Part shown: positions 1 through 8,454 of the stretch, piece after piece
How positions within the stretch are numbered: position 1 is the stretch's first letter
Layout: the number at the start of each line of letters is the position of its first letter
Origin: Streptomyces sp. SLBN-31
GTDB lineage: Bacteria > Actinomycetota > Actinomycetes > Streptomycetales > Streptomycetaceae
Length of the DNA: 64,000 bases
Direction of reading: 5' to 3'
NCBI RefSeq assembly: GCF_006715395.1
Contig: NZ_VFNC01000001.1
Span: forward strand, 2,542,001-2,606,000
Notes under the pieces: model-generated
Databases searched by the model: none
What the model saw: only the letters and a program-made list of their open reading frames with translations
What the model was told of the DNA's origin: nothing
Program-made: the position numbers and the translations under genes

Positions 1-571
1 CGAGTTCGGACTCGGTCACGCCCGGGGAGACGAGAGTGACCCGGATGTCCCCGGTGGCCTCCTGGCGCAGTCCTTCGGAGACAGCGCGGACGGCGAACTT
101 CGTCGCGCAGTAGACGGCTGCGGTGGGAGAGACCTCGTATGCGCCGACGGAGGCGATGTTCACGAAGTGCCCGCCGCCCTGAGCGCGCATCGTGGGCAGG
201 GCGGCGGCGATGCCGTGCAGGACTCCCCGCACGTTCACGTCGATCATCCGGTCCCACTCATCGGTCTTCAGCGCTTCCAGCGGCGAGAGAGGCATCACTC
301 CGGCGTTGTTGACCACCACGTCCACTCGGCCGTAGCGCTCTCGGGCGGCGGACATGAAGGCCCGGACATCGGCGGCATCCGTGACATCCAGCCGCCGGAA
401 CGCCGCAGTGCCGCCCGCGGTGGTGATCTCCTTGGTCAACGCATCGAGACGATCGGCGCGTCGTGCCCCGAGGAACAAGTTGTGGCCATCGGCGGCAAGC
501 CGACGGGCGGTCGCCTCTCCGATCCCGCTGCTCGCTCCGGTGACCGCCACGACCTTGGCTGCGTCTGTCAT
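1..571 (-). CDS. SDR family NAD(P)-dependent oxidoreductase (3' end cut by window edge)
   Basis: About 190 codons are visible, and the C-terminus lies before base 1. The start is an ATG at 569-571 that overlaps the stop of the upstream Atu4866-domain gene by 4 bp (ATGA), so the two genes are translationally coupled. The N-terminus has the classical Rossmann cofactor motif TGASSGIG, followed by NNAG and the catalytic YCATK (Tyr-x3-Lys), with a Ser in the preceding strand. These are all the elements of an active classical short-chain dehydrogenase. The substrate cannot be read from sequence. The divergent XRE regulator at 976 probably controls this two-gene operon. Confidence 0.9.
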   Translation of the reverse strand, partial: MTDAAKVVAVTGASSGIGEATARRLAADGHNLFLGARRADRLDALTKEITTAGGTAAFRRLDVTDAADVRAFMSAARERYGRVDVVVNNAGVMPLSPLEALKTDEWDRMIDVNVRGVLHGIAAALPTMRAQGGGHFVNIASVGAYEVSPTAAVYCATKFAVRAVSEGLRQEATGDIRVTLVSPGVTESEL

Positions 572-834
572 ACCTGCGTTTCCTCTCGGTGGAGCACGAG
601 GTGCTCGTGGTAGAGCACCCCGTCGCGGATGTCGCCCGTCGCGGTGAACCCGGAGTCGTCGACGTAATCGATGTGGTTGCCGGTCACCGTGTAGCGGCCC
701 GTGTACGCGCTGCTTCGGTTGCCGCGGGCCTCGTCGTACCGGCCGTCCGGCAGCAACTCCTGGCGGATGTGACCGTCCGCGGTCACCCACATGCCGACCA
801 CGTCGGTGTGGCCCTCCTCCGTGTTCCCTGTCAT
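568..834 (-). CDS. Atu4866-domain protein
   Basis: This is a small 88-residue protein. It has the sequence features of the Atu4866 family (a compact beta-rich domain): a central VVGMWVTADGHIRQEL stretch, then an R-Y-D-E-A-R-G-N segment and a C-terminal GDIRDGVLYHEHLVL stretch. The biochemical role of the family is not established as far as I know. It is the first gene of a two-gene operon with the SDR, with a 4-bp stop/start overlap. The start at 832-834 was chosen because an SD-like GGGGAG lies just upstream and the family begins here. The longer reading frame toward 1392 is antisense to the XRE gene. Confidence 0.85.
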   Translation of the reverse strand: MTGNTEEGHTDVVGMWVTADGHIRQELLPDGRYDEARGNRSSAYTGRYTVTGNHIDYVDDSGFTATGDIRDGVLYHEHLVLHREETQV

Positions 835-913
835 GACGGACTCCCCTCGTCCATGGGTGTGGATCTGTCCTGCCCGGCCGAGTCTGGACAGGTCGAAGTC
901 CGCCGACCAGGAC

Positions 914-950
914 GTGTGCTGCCTGGGTGCGGTGCACCCAGGCAGCACAC
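914..950. promoter_or_regulatory. Perfect 17-bp inverted repeat, probable operator of the XRE regulator
   Basis: GTGTGCTGCCTGGGTGC at 914-930 is repeated in perfect inverted form at 934-950 with a 3-bp spacer. It lies between the divergent Atu4866/SDR operon and the XRE regulator gene, 25 bp before the latter. A long exact palindrome in this position is most simply an autoregulatory operator. A transcript hairpin is also possible. Confidence 0.7.
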
Positions 951-975
951 CGCCCCTGCGGCCTAGCCTGAGGAC

Positions 976-1809
976 ATGACCGACAACCACCTGGGAGAGT
1001 TCCTGCGCGCATGCAGGGCGGCCCTGCGGCCGCAGGACGTCGGCATGGCGAGCTACGGCGTGCGCAGAGTCGCCGGACTGCGCCGTGAGGAGGTCGCCGT
1101 CCTGGCCGGGGTGAACGCGGATTACTACACCCGCCTGGAACAGGGGCGCGAACGCCACCCCTCGGCCCAGGTGCTCGACGCGCTCGGCCGAGCCCTGCGA
1201 CTGGGCCCCGACGCCCACGCGCACCTGCACCAGCTGGCCGGGACAGCGCCGACCAACCAGTTCACCCACACAACGGACCGGGTCAGTCCCGCCCTTCGCC
1301 AGTTGATGGACGGCTACCCGGGCGCCCCGGCGTTCGTCATCAACCGGACCCTGGACGTCCTGGCAGCCAACGCCCTGGCCGAGGCCCTGCACTCACCCTT
1401 CGAGCAGGCGGACAATCTGGCCCGCATGACCTTCCTCGACCCGGCGGGCCGACAGTTCTACACCCGGTGGAGTCGCACGGCGCAGGCCACCGTGGGCCAC
1501 CTGCGCCAGGCGGCCGGCCTCGACCCGGACAACCCGCGGCTGCGGGAACTCGTCCACGCCCTCACCGAGCACAGCGCGGACTTCACCCGCCTGTGGAACA
1601 CCCACGCCGTGCGAGGCAAGACCCAGGACGCCAAGCACTTCCTCCACCCGAACGTCGGCCCCCTGACCCTCACCTACCAGGCCTTCGACGTACGCGACGC
1701 TCCGGGCCAGCAACTCGTCATCTACCAGGCCGAACCCGGCAGCCCCAGCGCCCAGGTCCTCAACCTGCTCGGCTCCCTCCACGCCACCTCGAACCAGACC
1801 GCCATGTAG
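976..1809 (+). CDS. XRE-family transcriptional regulator, MmyB type
   Basis: The protein has 277 residues. An N-terminal helix-turn-helix of the XRE type covers about residues 12-80 (VAGLRREEVAVLAGVNADYY then TRLEQGRE). The rest matches the MmyB-like ligand-binding region, with PAFVINRTLDVLAANALAEAL followed by an FTRLWNTHAV segment. This class usually represses or activates a divergently encoded oxidoreductase operon, and here it faces the Atu4866/SDR pair. The inducing ligand is unknown. The start is an ATG 12 bp after the right end of a GC-rich leader, and no strong SD is visible. Confidence 0.9.
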   Translation: MTDNHLGEFLRACRAALRPQDVGMASYGVRRVAGLRREEVAVLAGVNADYYTRLEQGRERHPSAQVLDALGRALRLGPDAHAHLHQLAGTAPTNQFTHTTDRVSPALRQLMDGYPGAPAFVINRTLDVLAANALAEALHSPFEQADNLARMTFLDPAGRQFYTRWSRTAQATVGHLRQAAGLDPDNPRLRELVHALTEHSADFTRLWNTHAVRGKTQDAKHFLHPNVGPLTLTYQAFDVRDAPGQQLVIYQAEPGSPSAQVLNLLGSLHATSNQTAM

Positions 1810-2009
1810 CCGGAACGACGGCCTGGACCTGCTGGACAATCGCCTCAGCCGGTGCTTGTTTTCGGACACCAGCTTGAGTGAATCCCGCAGGCGGCTGTCG
1901 GATCCCGCCCGATCACGATCGGACGGGATCTCGTCAACCACCCGGTGACCGGAGCTCTGAACCAACGCGGCTGAGTCGGCCCCGGTCGACCGCCAGCACC
2001 GTTCACGAG

Positions 2010-2252
2010 GCCGGGGTCCCGGTTGGCCTGCCGCGCGGCATCCAGGTCGGACCGGACTTCCTCCAGCGCGCCGGTCAGTTCGACGTTTCGCTGCTCCAGC
2101 CTGGCGATCTTCCGCTGGAGTTCGTCGATGTCCGCTGGGGCTCCGAGTCCCGATTCGTGCCATGCCCGCGTTCCCAGCGCCTGCGACAGCCGCTTCTCCA
2201 GCTGCTGGACGCGCGCGGCCAAGGGGGTGTCGCGAGCCTGGGCGATGCGGGC
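2010..2252 (-). pseudogene. DUF6262-like fragment (remnant of a site-specific recombinase-associated protein)
   Basis: In a gene-poor stretch (1810-2391) one minus-strand frame reads about 80 residues with a coiled-coil and a GLGAPADIDELQ motif followed by repeated E-L-x-x-x-L heptads. This resembles the C-terminal half of DUF6262 proteins, which I know as neighbours of phage-type integrases on actinobacterial mobile elements. The N-terminal helix-turn-helix part is absent and the frame has no suitable start. Downstream the characteristic tail is lost. I see no integrase or terminal repeats here, so this is a decayed remnant. The remaining 1810-2009 and 2253-2391 hold nothing I can assign. 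Confidence 0.55.
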
Positions 2253-2391
2253 GGGGAACGTGGAAGGCGTCTGGGGCGGTACGACGGAGGGCGAAGGCCA
2301 TGCGATGCGCCGAGGCACGGCGTTGCAGACGTCGAGGGCGGAGCAGGGAGTGGTGGGGGCCCTCGCCGGCAGGCGAGGGCCCCCAGCGGGC

Positions 2392-3138
2392 TCACTTCCG
2401 CCGCGCGAGCCAGTCGGCGAAGCGGGTCTCGGCGAGGTGCGCGTGCGGGCCCGGCAGAAGCGTGTCGTCCCGCAACTCGGCACCCCAGTAGCGGGCCTGC
2501 GGGTCCGTGACGACCTCGCGGGAGTCGTTCTGCGCGGCCAGTCCCATACGGATGAACTCCTCGAGCCGGAAGACCTCGGGGCCGCCGGTCTCCACCACGC
2601 CGCCCACCGGGTCGCCGACCGCGGTACGGCCGACGGCCGCGGCGACGTCGTCGGAGACCATGGGCTGGATCTTCGCGTCGGGCAGGCGGACGGTGTCGCC
2701 CTCGGTCATCCCGTCGGCGAGTCCCTTCACGAACTCGAAGAACTGGGTGGCGTGCACGATCGACCAGGGGACGTTCGACGCCCTGATCAGGTCCTCCTGG
2801 ACCTGCTTGGCCCGGAAGTACCCGCTCTCCAGCAGGCGTTCGGTGCCGACGACGGACAGGGCGACATGGTGCGCCACACCGGCCTCGGCCTCCGCCTTGA
2901 GGAGGTTGGTCGTGGACGTGCGGAAGAAGTCCATGACGTCCTCGTCCTTGAACGAGGGGGAGTTGGAGACGTCGACCACGACCGACGCGTCCCGCAGGAC
3001 CTCGGCCAGTCCCGCACCGGTCAGCGTGTCGACGCCCGTGCCGGGCGCTGCCGCGACCGCCTCGTGCCCGTGTTCGCCGAGCCGTGCGACCACCTTCGAG
3101 CCGATGAGCCCGGTGCCACCGATCACTACAACCTTCAT
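2392..3138 (-). CDS. NmrA/NAD(P)H-binding SDR-like oxidoreductase (ECF41 partner)
   Basis: The protein has 248 residues and begins with the atypical-SDR nucleotide-binding motif GGTGLIGSKV. There is no classical YxxxK active site, as in NmrA-like and epimerase-like proteins. It follows an ECF41 sigma factor gene on the same strand. ECF41 sigma factors are typically encoded next to a carboxymuconolactone decarboxylase, oxidoreductase or epimerase gene. A near-perfect ECF41 promoter (TGTCACA-N16-TGTC) lies 45-71 bp upstream, so it is very likely a direct target of that sigma factor. Physiological substrate unknown. Confidence 0.85.
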   Translation of the reverse strand: MKVVVIGGTGLIGSKVVARLGEHGHEAVAAAPGTGVDTLTGAGLAEVLRDASVVVDVSNSPSFKDEDVMDFFRTSTTNLLKAEAEAGVAHHVALSVVGTERLLESGYFRAKQVQEDLIRASNVPWSIVHATQFFEFVKGLADGMTEGDTVRLPDAKIQPMVSDDVAAAVGRTAVGDPVGGVVETGGPEVFRLEEFIRMGLAAQNDSREVVTDPQARYWGAELRDDTLLPGPHAHLAETRFADWLARRK

Positions 3139-3182
3139 GTCGGATTCCCTTTCGGAGTCTTTCTGGTCCCTGCATGAGGACA

Positions 3183-3209
3183 GACAGGGCAGGGCGGTGA
3201 CTTGTGACA
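3183..3209 (-). promoter_or_regulatory. ECF41-type promoter of the NmrA-like gene
   Basis: On the minus strand, TGTCACA (3203-3209) is followed after exactly 16 bases by TGTC (3183-3186). The published ECF41 consensus is TGTCACA-N16-CGTC. The first base of the -10 element differs. Confidence 0.8.
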
Positions 3210-3250
3210 GGTGACCCGCCCGCGCTCGACAGCACGGGTGGGTCCGGTGC

Positions 3251-4147
3251 TCAGCCGTCCAGGGATGCCACGTAGGGCGCGAGTTTGCGCGGGTTCATGA
3301 CCCACAGGAGGCGCTCGATGCCGCGTTCCGAGGCGTCGAGGTACAGCAGGGCCACGGCCTCCCCGTCGGCCAGGACGAGGACGGCCGGCATGCCGTTGGC
3401 CTCCACCTGCCGGATGTCCTTGCCGGGCCAGAAGCGCGGGGCGAAGGCGGCCAGGTACCGGGAGACACGCGGACGTCCGAAGACCGGGATCCTCGACGCC
3501 CCGCGGACCCCGCCACCGTCGGAGTAGCTGGCCACGTCCTCGGCGAGCAGGCCTTCGAGGACGGCCAGATCGCCGGTCTGCGCCGCGTCCAGGAACACCC
3601 GCATCAGCCGCCGGTGCGCCGCGGGCTCCACCGGCCTGCGGCGGTCCGACGACAGGTGCTTGCGGGCGCGGCTCACCAGTTGACGCGTGTTGGCCTCGCT
3701 CAGCTCCAGCATCTCCGCGATCTGGGGGTACGCGTAGTCGAAGGCCTCTCGCAGCACATAGGCGGCGCGCTCCACGGGATTCAGCTTCTCCAGCAGGAAG
3801 AGCACCGCCATGTCGAGCGCCTCGGCCCGCTCCGCCCCCAACTGCGGGTCGGCACGCGTGTCGACCGGCTCCGGCAGCCAGGGGCCGGTGTACGACTCGC
3901 GTCGCACCCGGGCGGACTGGGCGAGATTGATCGACAGCCGGGCGGTGATGGTGGCGAGGAACGCCGCCGGTTCGCGTACGGCGCCGCGATCGGTGTTGTG
4001 CCACCGCAGCCACGCCTCCTGGACGATGTCCTCGGCCTCCGTGGCACTGCCGAGGACGCGGTAGGCGATGCCGAAGAGCTGGGGGCGGGCCGCCACAAAC
4101 GCCCTCGTGGCCTCGCCGAGGGAAGCCCTGTCGTCCTCGGTGTTCAT
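3251..4147 (-). CDS. sigJ: ECF41-type RNA polymerase sigma factor (SigJ-like)
   Basis: The protein has 298 residues from the ATG at 4147; an ATG at 4174 is also possible. Regions sigma2 (RPQLFGIAYRVLGSATEAED) and sigma4 are followed by a SnoaL-like C-terminal extension instead of a separate anti-sigma factor. ECF41 hallmarks are visible: WLPEP between sigma2 and sigma4, DGGG in the extension, and NPRKL near the C-terminus (usually NPDKL). The extension is known to modulate activity in this group. Its own upstream region carries TGTCACA-N16-GGTC, suggesting autoregulation, and the partner gene downstream has the same element. Confidence 0.9.
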   Translation of the reverse strand: MNTEDDRASLGEATRAFVAARPQLFGIAYRVLGSATEAEDIVQEAWLRWHNTDRGAVREPAAFLATITARLSINLAQSARVRRESYTGPWLPEPVDTRADPQLGAERAEALDMAVLFLLEKLNPVERAAYVLREAFDYAYPQIAEMLELSEANTRQLVSRARKHLSSDRRRPVEPAAHRRLMRVFLDAAQTGDLAVLEGLLAEDVASYSDGGGVRGASRIPVFGRPRVSRYLAAFAPRFWPGKDIRQVEANGMPAVLVLADGEAVALLYLDASERGIERLLWVMNPRKLAPYVASLDG

Positions 4148-4251
4148 CCCTGCTCCCGGTTCCGCGTCCGCCATGCCAGAGCCGTACCCCGCCGGTTCCG
4201 CGGTCACCTCCGCCTGTCGGGTGGTGCTGGTGTCGGTCCTCACAGAACCAG

Positions 4252-4278
4252 GACCGGACAGGGGGCGATTCTGTGACA
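4252..4278 (-). promoter_or_regulatory. ECF41-type promoter of the sigma factor gene
   Basis: On the minus strand TGTCACA (4272-4278) is followed after 16 bases by GGTC (4252-4255), one base off CGTC. It lies 105 bp before the chosen ATG at 4147 and 78 bp before the alternative ATG at 4174. Confidence 0.65.
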
Positions 4279-4506
4279 GCCCCGGTCTGTCGGCCGCTCG
4301 TGACGTGCGTCCCGCGCGCCGCGGGCGCACCTCCCGGCGGGCGGAAAACGCGTGGACCGGGCGGGGGCCTTCGCGGGACACTCCCATTTCTGGCCTGCAC
4401 GTACTCGCGCGAGGGCGTCGCCGCGAGCTGTGCGAGGGCGCTCACGCGAACGACGTTCTCCGCCGAACCACGCGCAGGACCACCGCCGTACGACGACGGG
4501 ATCGGG

Positions 4507-6366
4507 ATGGGATCAGCTGACGCACGCGCGGGTTCGCCGCGCAGGGGCTCCGTGCTCCTCGCACTTCGTTACTACGGACGACAACTGGCCCGGTTACGGC
4601 GGCTGACGGCACCCGCCATGCTGCTGCCGGCCCTCGGAAACATCGGCCTCAACTACATCGCGCCGCTCATCGTGGCCAAGCTCGTCGCCCGCATCGCCGG
4701 CGACGACGGCGTCGGCCTCGGCGCGACACTGCCGTACGTCATCGGCTTCGCCGGCGTCATGCTGCTGGCGGAGGGCCTCTGGCGCATCGGCCTGCACTGT
4801 CTGAACCGTCTCGACGCCCTCGGCGTCGAGCACCTGTACGTCCTGGGCATGGACGAGCTGTTCGCCAAGGACGCCGCGTTCTTCCACGACAACTTCGCCG
4901 GATCGCTGACCAAGCGGGTGCTGAGCTTCGCCTCCCGCTTCGAGGACTTCATCGACACCCTCACCTTCAACGTCGTGGGCAGCCTCGTGCCGCTGATCTT
5001 CGGATCGGTTGTGCTGTGGCGCTACGAACCGCTGCTGGTCGTCGGCCTGCTGGCGATGATCGCGCTGACGGCCCTGCTGGTGGCCCCGCTCATCCGGCGC
5101 CGCCAGGCCCTCGTCGACCAGCGCGAGGAGGCGATCGCCCGGGTGTCGGGCCATGTCGCCGACAGCCTGATGAACATGGACACGGTCCGGGCGTTCGCCG
5201 CCGAGGAACGAGAGGCCGCCGAACACCGCTCGCGGGTCGCGCACTCACGTCGTCTGATGCTGCGGTCGTGGGACTACGGCAACCTCCGCATCGACACGCT
5301 GGTCGCGCCGATGTCCGTGCTGACCAACGTCCTCGGGCTGCTGCTCGCGGTCACTCTCACCGGCGGCGGGCACGGGGTGGAGGCGATCGTCGTCGCCTTC
5401 ACCTACTACACCAACGCCACCAAGATCATGTTCGACTTCAACCAGATCTACCGTCGCCTGGAGAGCTCGATGACGGAGGCCGCGCAGTTCACCGAGCTGC
5501 TGCTGGTGCCGCCGACCGTGCTCGACCCGACGGCCCCGGAGCCGCTGCGCGAGGGCCCCGCCGATGTCCGCTTCGAGCGGGTGACCTTCGCCCACGGGGG
5601 AGGGGAGCCGCTCTTCGACGGACTCGACCTGACCGTCCCCAGTGGCACGAAGATCGGCCTCGTCGGCCGGTCCGGCGGGGGCAAGACCACGCTGACGCGG
5701 CTGCTGCTGCGGATGACGGACATCGACGGCGGCCGGATCCTCGTCGGCGGCCAGGACATCAGCCGGATGCGCCAGGCCGACCTGCGCGGCCTCATCGCGT
5801 ACGTGCCGCAGGACCCGGCCATGTTCCACCGCACCCTGCGCGACAACATCGCCTTCGCCCGGCCGGACGCCACCGAAGCCGAGATCCGCCGGGCGGCGGA
5901 GGCGGCGCACGTCACGGAGTTCGCCGACGCGCTGCCGCACGGCTTCGACACCATGGTCGGCGAGCGGGGCATCAAGCTGTCCGGCGGACAGCGCCAACGC
6001 GTCGCCCTGGCCCGGGCGATCCTGCGCGACGCGCCGATCCTGCTGCTCGACGAGGCGACCAGCGCACTGGACTCCGAGAGCGAGATCCTCGTGCAGGAAG
6101 CGCTGTGGCGGCTGATGGAGGGGCGCACGGCCCTGGTGGTGGCGCACCGGCTGAGCACGGTCGCCGGCATGGACCGGCTCGTCGTCCTCGACCGCGGCCG
6201 GATCCTCGAACAGGGCACGCACCAGGAACTGCTCGCGGCCGGGGGCGCCTACGCGAAGCTGTGGTCGCACCAGTCGGGCGGCTTCCTCGACGACAACGCG
6301 CCCGCCGACTCCCCGCTGACGGACGGCCGGGTCACCGGCAGCGTCGCCGGCGCCGACCTGCACTGA
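4507..6366 (+). CDS. ABC transporter, fused permease and ATPase (exporter type)
   Basis: The protein has 619 residues. The N-terminal half has about six membrane segments (residues 30-320) of the type-IV exporter fold. The C-terminal ATPase has Walker A GRSGGGKTT near residue 390, the signature LSGGQRQR, Walker B ILLLDEATS and an H-loop VVAHRLS. It is a half-transporter that must dimerise. The ATG at 4507 was chosen because upstream reading overlaps the divergent sigma factor leader. Substrate unknown. It stands alone, facing the LAXTG protein gene across a shared terminator. Confidence 0.9.
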   Translation: MGSADARAGSPRRGSVLLALRYYGRQLARLRRLTAPAMLLPALGNIGLNYIAPLIVAKLVARIAGDDGVGLGATLPYVIGFAGVMLLAEGLWRIGLHCLNRLDALGVEHLYVLGMDELFAKDAAFFHDNFAGSLTKRVLSFASRFEDFIDTLTFNVVGSLVPLIFGSVVLWRYEPLLVVGLLAMIALTALLVAPLIRRRQALVDQREEAIARVSGHVADSLMNMDTVRAFAAEEREAAEHRSRVAHSRRLMLRSWDYGNLRIDTLVAPMSVLTNVLGLLLAVTLTGGGHGVEAIVVAFTYYTNATKIMFDFNQIYRRLESSMTEAAQFTELLLVPPTVLDPTAPEPLREGPADVRFERVTFAHGGGEPLFDGLDLTVPSGTKIGLVGRSGGGKTTLTRLLLRMTDIDGGRILVGGQDISRMRQADLRGLIAYVPQDPAMFHRTLRDNIAFARPDATEAEIRRAAEAAHVTEFADALPHGFDTMVGERGIKLSGGQRQRVALARAILRDAPILLLDEATSALDSESEILVQEALWRLMEGRTALVVAHRLSTVAGMDRLVVLDRGRILEQGTHQELLAAGGAYAKLWSHQSGGFLDDNAPADSPLTDGRVTGSVAGADLH

Positions 6367-6371
6367 CACCC

Positions 6372-6402
6372 GCACCTCGTGGGCGGACCCCCCACGAGGT
6401 GC
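6372..6402. terminator. Bidirectional hairpin terminator
   Basis: A perfect 12-bp stem (GCACCTCGTGGG and its complement) with a 7-base loop lies between the convergent ABC exporter and LAXTG protein genes. Confidence 0.75.
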
Positions 6403-6419
6403 CGTGCACGGGTCGTGCC

Positions 6420-7685
6420 CTAGCCGCGGGAGGCGCGGCGGCGGCGTGCCACCACGACGGCGCCCGCGCCCACGGCGACGGCCGCGGCGGCCGCGCCGGC
6501 GACGGGCAGGACCGCGCCGGAACCGGTGCTCGCCAGATCGCCGCCGGAGCCGGACTGCGCGGAGGCGCCGCTCGTGGACGAGCCGCCCCCGGTGGCGGAA
6601 CCGCCGCCCGTGGAGGTGGAACCGCCGGTGAACGAGGCGCCCGAACCGCCGCCGGACGTCGACGAGCCGGAACCGCCCGTGGAGCCGCCGCTGCCGGCGA
6701 CGTCGAGCGTGATGTCGGCCTTGTCGTTCGCCTTGTGGTCGTCGAACGGCCGGGACGCCCCGGCGAGCGACACCGAGCCCTTGGCGCCGGGCACCGCCTT
6801 GTCGATGCGCAGCTTGAAGGTGTAGGTCTCGCCCCCGCCCTCGTTCTCCCAGGCCTGGCTGGTGCCGCACTCGTAGCTTCCGGTGGCCACCTTGTCGCAG
6901 AAGTCGTGGGCCTTGGTGACCGTCGTACCGGCCGGCACCCTGATCTTCACCTTGGTGACCGGGATGTCCCCGTCCCGCAGCACCCAGGCCGGACCGGCGT
7001 TGGTGAACCTCACCGTCAGACCGACCCTGTCGCCCACCCGCCCCTTGAGATCGGCGCCGGTGACCTGGAAGTCGGCGGTGTTCTCGGTCGTGACCTCGAC
7101 GTCGACCGCGTCCCAGTCGGGGTGCTGGCTGTAACCGGGGTGCGCCGGCTCGTCGTCGGGCCGCTCGACCAGCTTGACGGCGGGGCCGGTGCCGCGGACG
7201 GGCTCGTAGGCGCCGTCGGTGGGAGCGGGGTCGTCGGTGGCGACGACCACCCGCAGCCGGTCGTACAGGGCGCGGTCGAGGGCCTTGAGCGTCAGCGACT
7301 TCTCCGGCGCGTAGACGACACCGGGCTTCACCGTCTGGTCGAACTCGCAGACGGCCTCGGACTTGCTGGGCGCCTCGTCGAACGAGGCCACCTCGTAACG
7401 CAGGCAGTTGGAGGGCAACTCGGTGTGGCTCAGGCCGCGGGTGACGGAGTACGACAGATAGACCTTGCCGATGGAGGCGCTGCCGCTGCTGGTGAACGAG
7501 GCCGGCACGTCGAAGCCGTCGCCCGGCTTCACACCGCTGATCGGGGCGATGGGGCTCAGAGTCAGTACCGCCCCGGAGTCGTCGTCGGCGGCGGCCGGCG
7601 TGACGCTCAAGGCTGTCAGGGCGACGGCGCCGAGGGCGCCGGCGGCCAGTCGGAGCGGGCGGAGGCCGGGGGAGCTCTGGAGCAT
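6420..7685 (-). CDS. Secreted LAXTG-anchored cell-wall surface protein
   Basis: The protein has 421 residues. An N-terminal signal peptide ends near SVTPAAA-DDDSG (about residue 33). A folded region follows, with paired cysteines and an Ig-like strand pattern. Residues about 320-385 form a long Gly/Ser/Thr-rich linker. The C-terminus is a sorting signal: LASTG, a hydrophobic Ala/Val segment and a basic tail RRRRASRG. LAXTG is the type read by actinobacterial class E sortases. The ATG at 7685 has GAGGA upstream; an earlier in-frame start at 7784 would put the signal peptide too deep. The gene is divergent from the TetR gene. Confidence 0.85.
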   Translation of the reverse strand: MLQSSPGLRPLRLAAGALGAVALTALSVTPAAADDDSGAVLTLSPIAPISGVKPGDGFDVPASFTSSGSASIGKVYLSYSVTRGLSHTELPSNCLRYEVASFDEAPSKSEAVCEFDQTVKPGVVYAPEKSLTLKALDRALYDRLRVVVATDDPAPTDGAYEPVRGTGPAVKLVERPDDEPAHPGYSQHPDWDAVDVEVTTENTADFQVTGADLKGRVGDRVGLTVRFTNAGPAWVLRDGDIPVTKVKIRVPAGTTVTKAHDFCDKVATGSYECGTSQAWENEGGGETYTFKLRIDKAVPGAKGSVSLAGASRPFDDHKANDKADITLDVAGSGGSTGGSGSSTSGGGSGASFTGGSTSTGGGSATGGGSSTSGASAQSGSGGDLASTGSGAVLPVAGAAAAAVAVGAGAVVVARRRRASRG

Positions 7686-7804
7686 GGGGGGTCCTCGGGG
7701 TGAAGCATCGGCGACAGGCGAACGAACGCTGTGGGAACGCGAGTTCCGCAACAACAGACCGCCTCCGCACGCGAATGGTTGCACCGGGAAACCGTATGGA
7801 ATAC

Positions 7805-7824
7805 TAGGTAGACCGACCTACCTA
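7805..7824. promoter_or_regulatory. TetR-type palindromic operator
   Basis: TAGGTAG-N6-CTACCTA is a perfect inverted repeat of 7 bp arms, 21 bp before the TetR ATG and 120 bp before the LAXTG gene start. Position and symmetry fit autorepression by the adjacent TetR protein. Confidence 0.8.
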
Positions 7825-7845
7825 ATCGCTTGACAGGAGGGCCCC

Positions 7846-8454
7846 ATGGACGACACGGCCACCCCGGCAGCACGCCCCGGCAAGCGGCCCGGCAGCGCGC
7901 GCGACCGGCTGCTCGCCGCAGCCGCGCGCCGCTTCTACGCGGACGGCGTCTCGGCGACCGGGATCGACACCATCACCGCCGAGGCCGGCGTGGCCAAGAT
8001 GAGCCTGTACAACAACTTCTCCTCCAAGGCCGACCTGGTGCTGGCCTACCTCGACGAGCGGCACGAGGAGTGGCTCGGCCTGTACCGGCAACGGCTGGCG
8101 GCGGTCCGGGACCCGCGCGGCGGCGTCCTTGCCGTCTTCGACGCGTATGCCGATCACGCCGCCTTCGCCTACGAACGCGGCTTCCGCGGGTGCGGGCTGC
8201 TGAACGCGGCCGCCGAACTGCCCGCCGGCCACGAGGGGCGGGACCTGGTGCGCCGGCACAAGGAGGAGGTCGAGGCCCTGCTCGCCGGACACCTCGGAGA
8301 ACTGCTGCCCGACCGCCCCGAGGAGGCGCGCGCCCTGGCGGAGCAGCTGTCCTTCCTGCTGGAGGGCGCCATGGCGCGCGCCGGCCTGGAGGGTGCCGCC
8401 ACCCGGGTGGCGCGTGCGCGGGCCATGACGGCCGACCTGCTGGACGGGCTGTGA
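7846..8454 (+). CDS. TetR/AcrR-family transcriptional regulator
   Basis: The protein has 202 residues. The N-terminal helix-turn-helix (about residues 15-65: ARDRLLAAAARRFYADGVSATG, then VAKMSLYNNFSSKADLV) is canonical TetR. The C-terminal ligand domain is of the TetR_C type seen near transporters. The SD is AGGAGGGCCCC before ATG 7846. Its stop overlaps the GTG start of the downstream DMT transporter (GTGA), so the two are co-transcribed and coupled. The operator at 7805-7824 suggests it represses its own operon until an exported compound binds. Confidence 0.9.
   Translation: MDDTATPAARPGKRPGSARDRLLAAAARRFYADGVSATGIDTITAEAGVAKMSLYNNFSSKADLVLAYLDERHEEWLGLYRQRLAAVRDPRGGVLAVFDAYADHAAFAYERGFRGCGLLNAAAELPAGHEGRDLVRRHKEEVEALLAGHLGELLPDRPEEARALAEQLSFLLEGAMARAGLEGAATRVARARAMTADLLDGL

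Noticed and set aside
1810..2391. Intact insertion sequence around the DUF6262 fragment
   Set aside because: No transposase, terminal inverted repeats or target-site duplication are visible.
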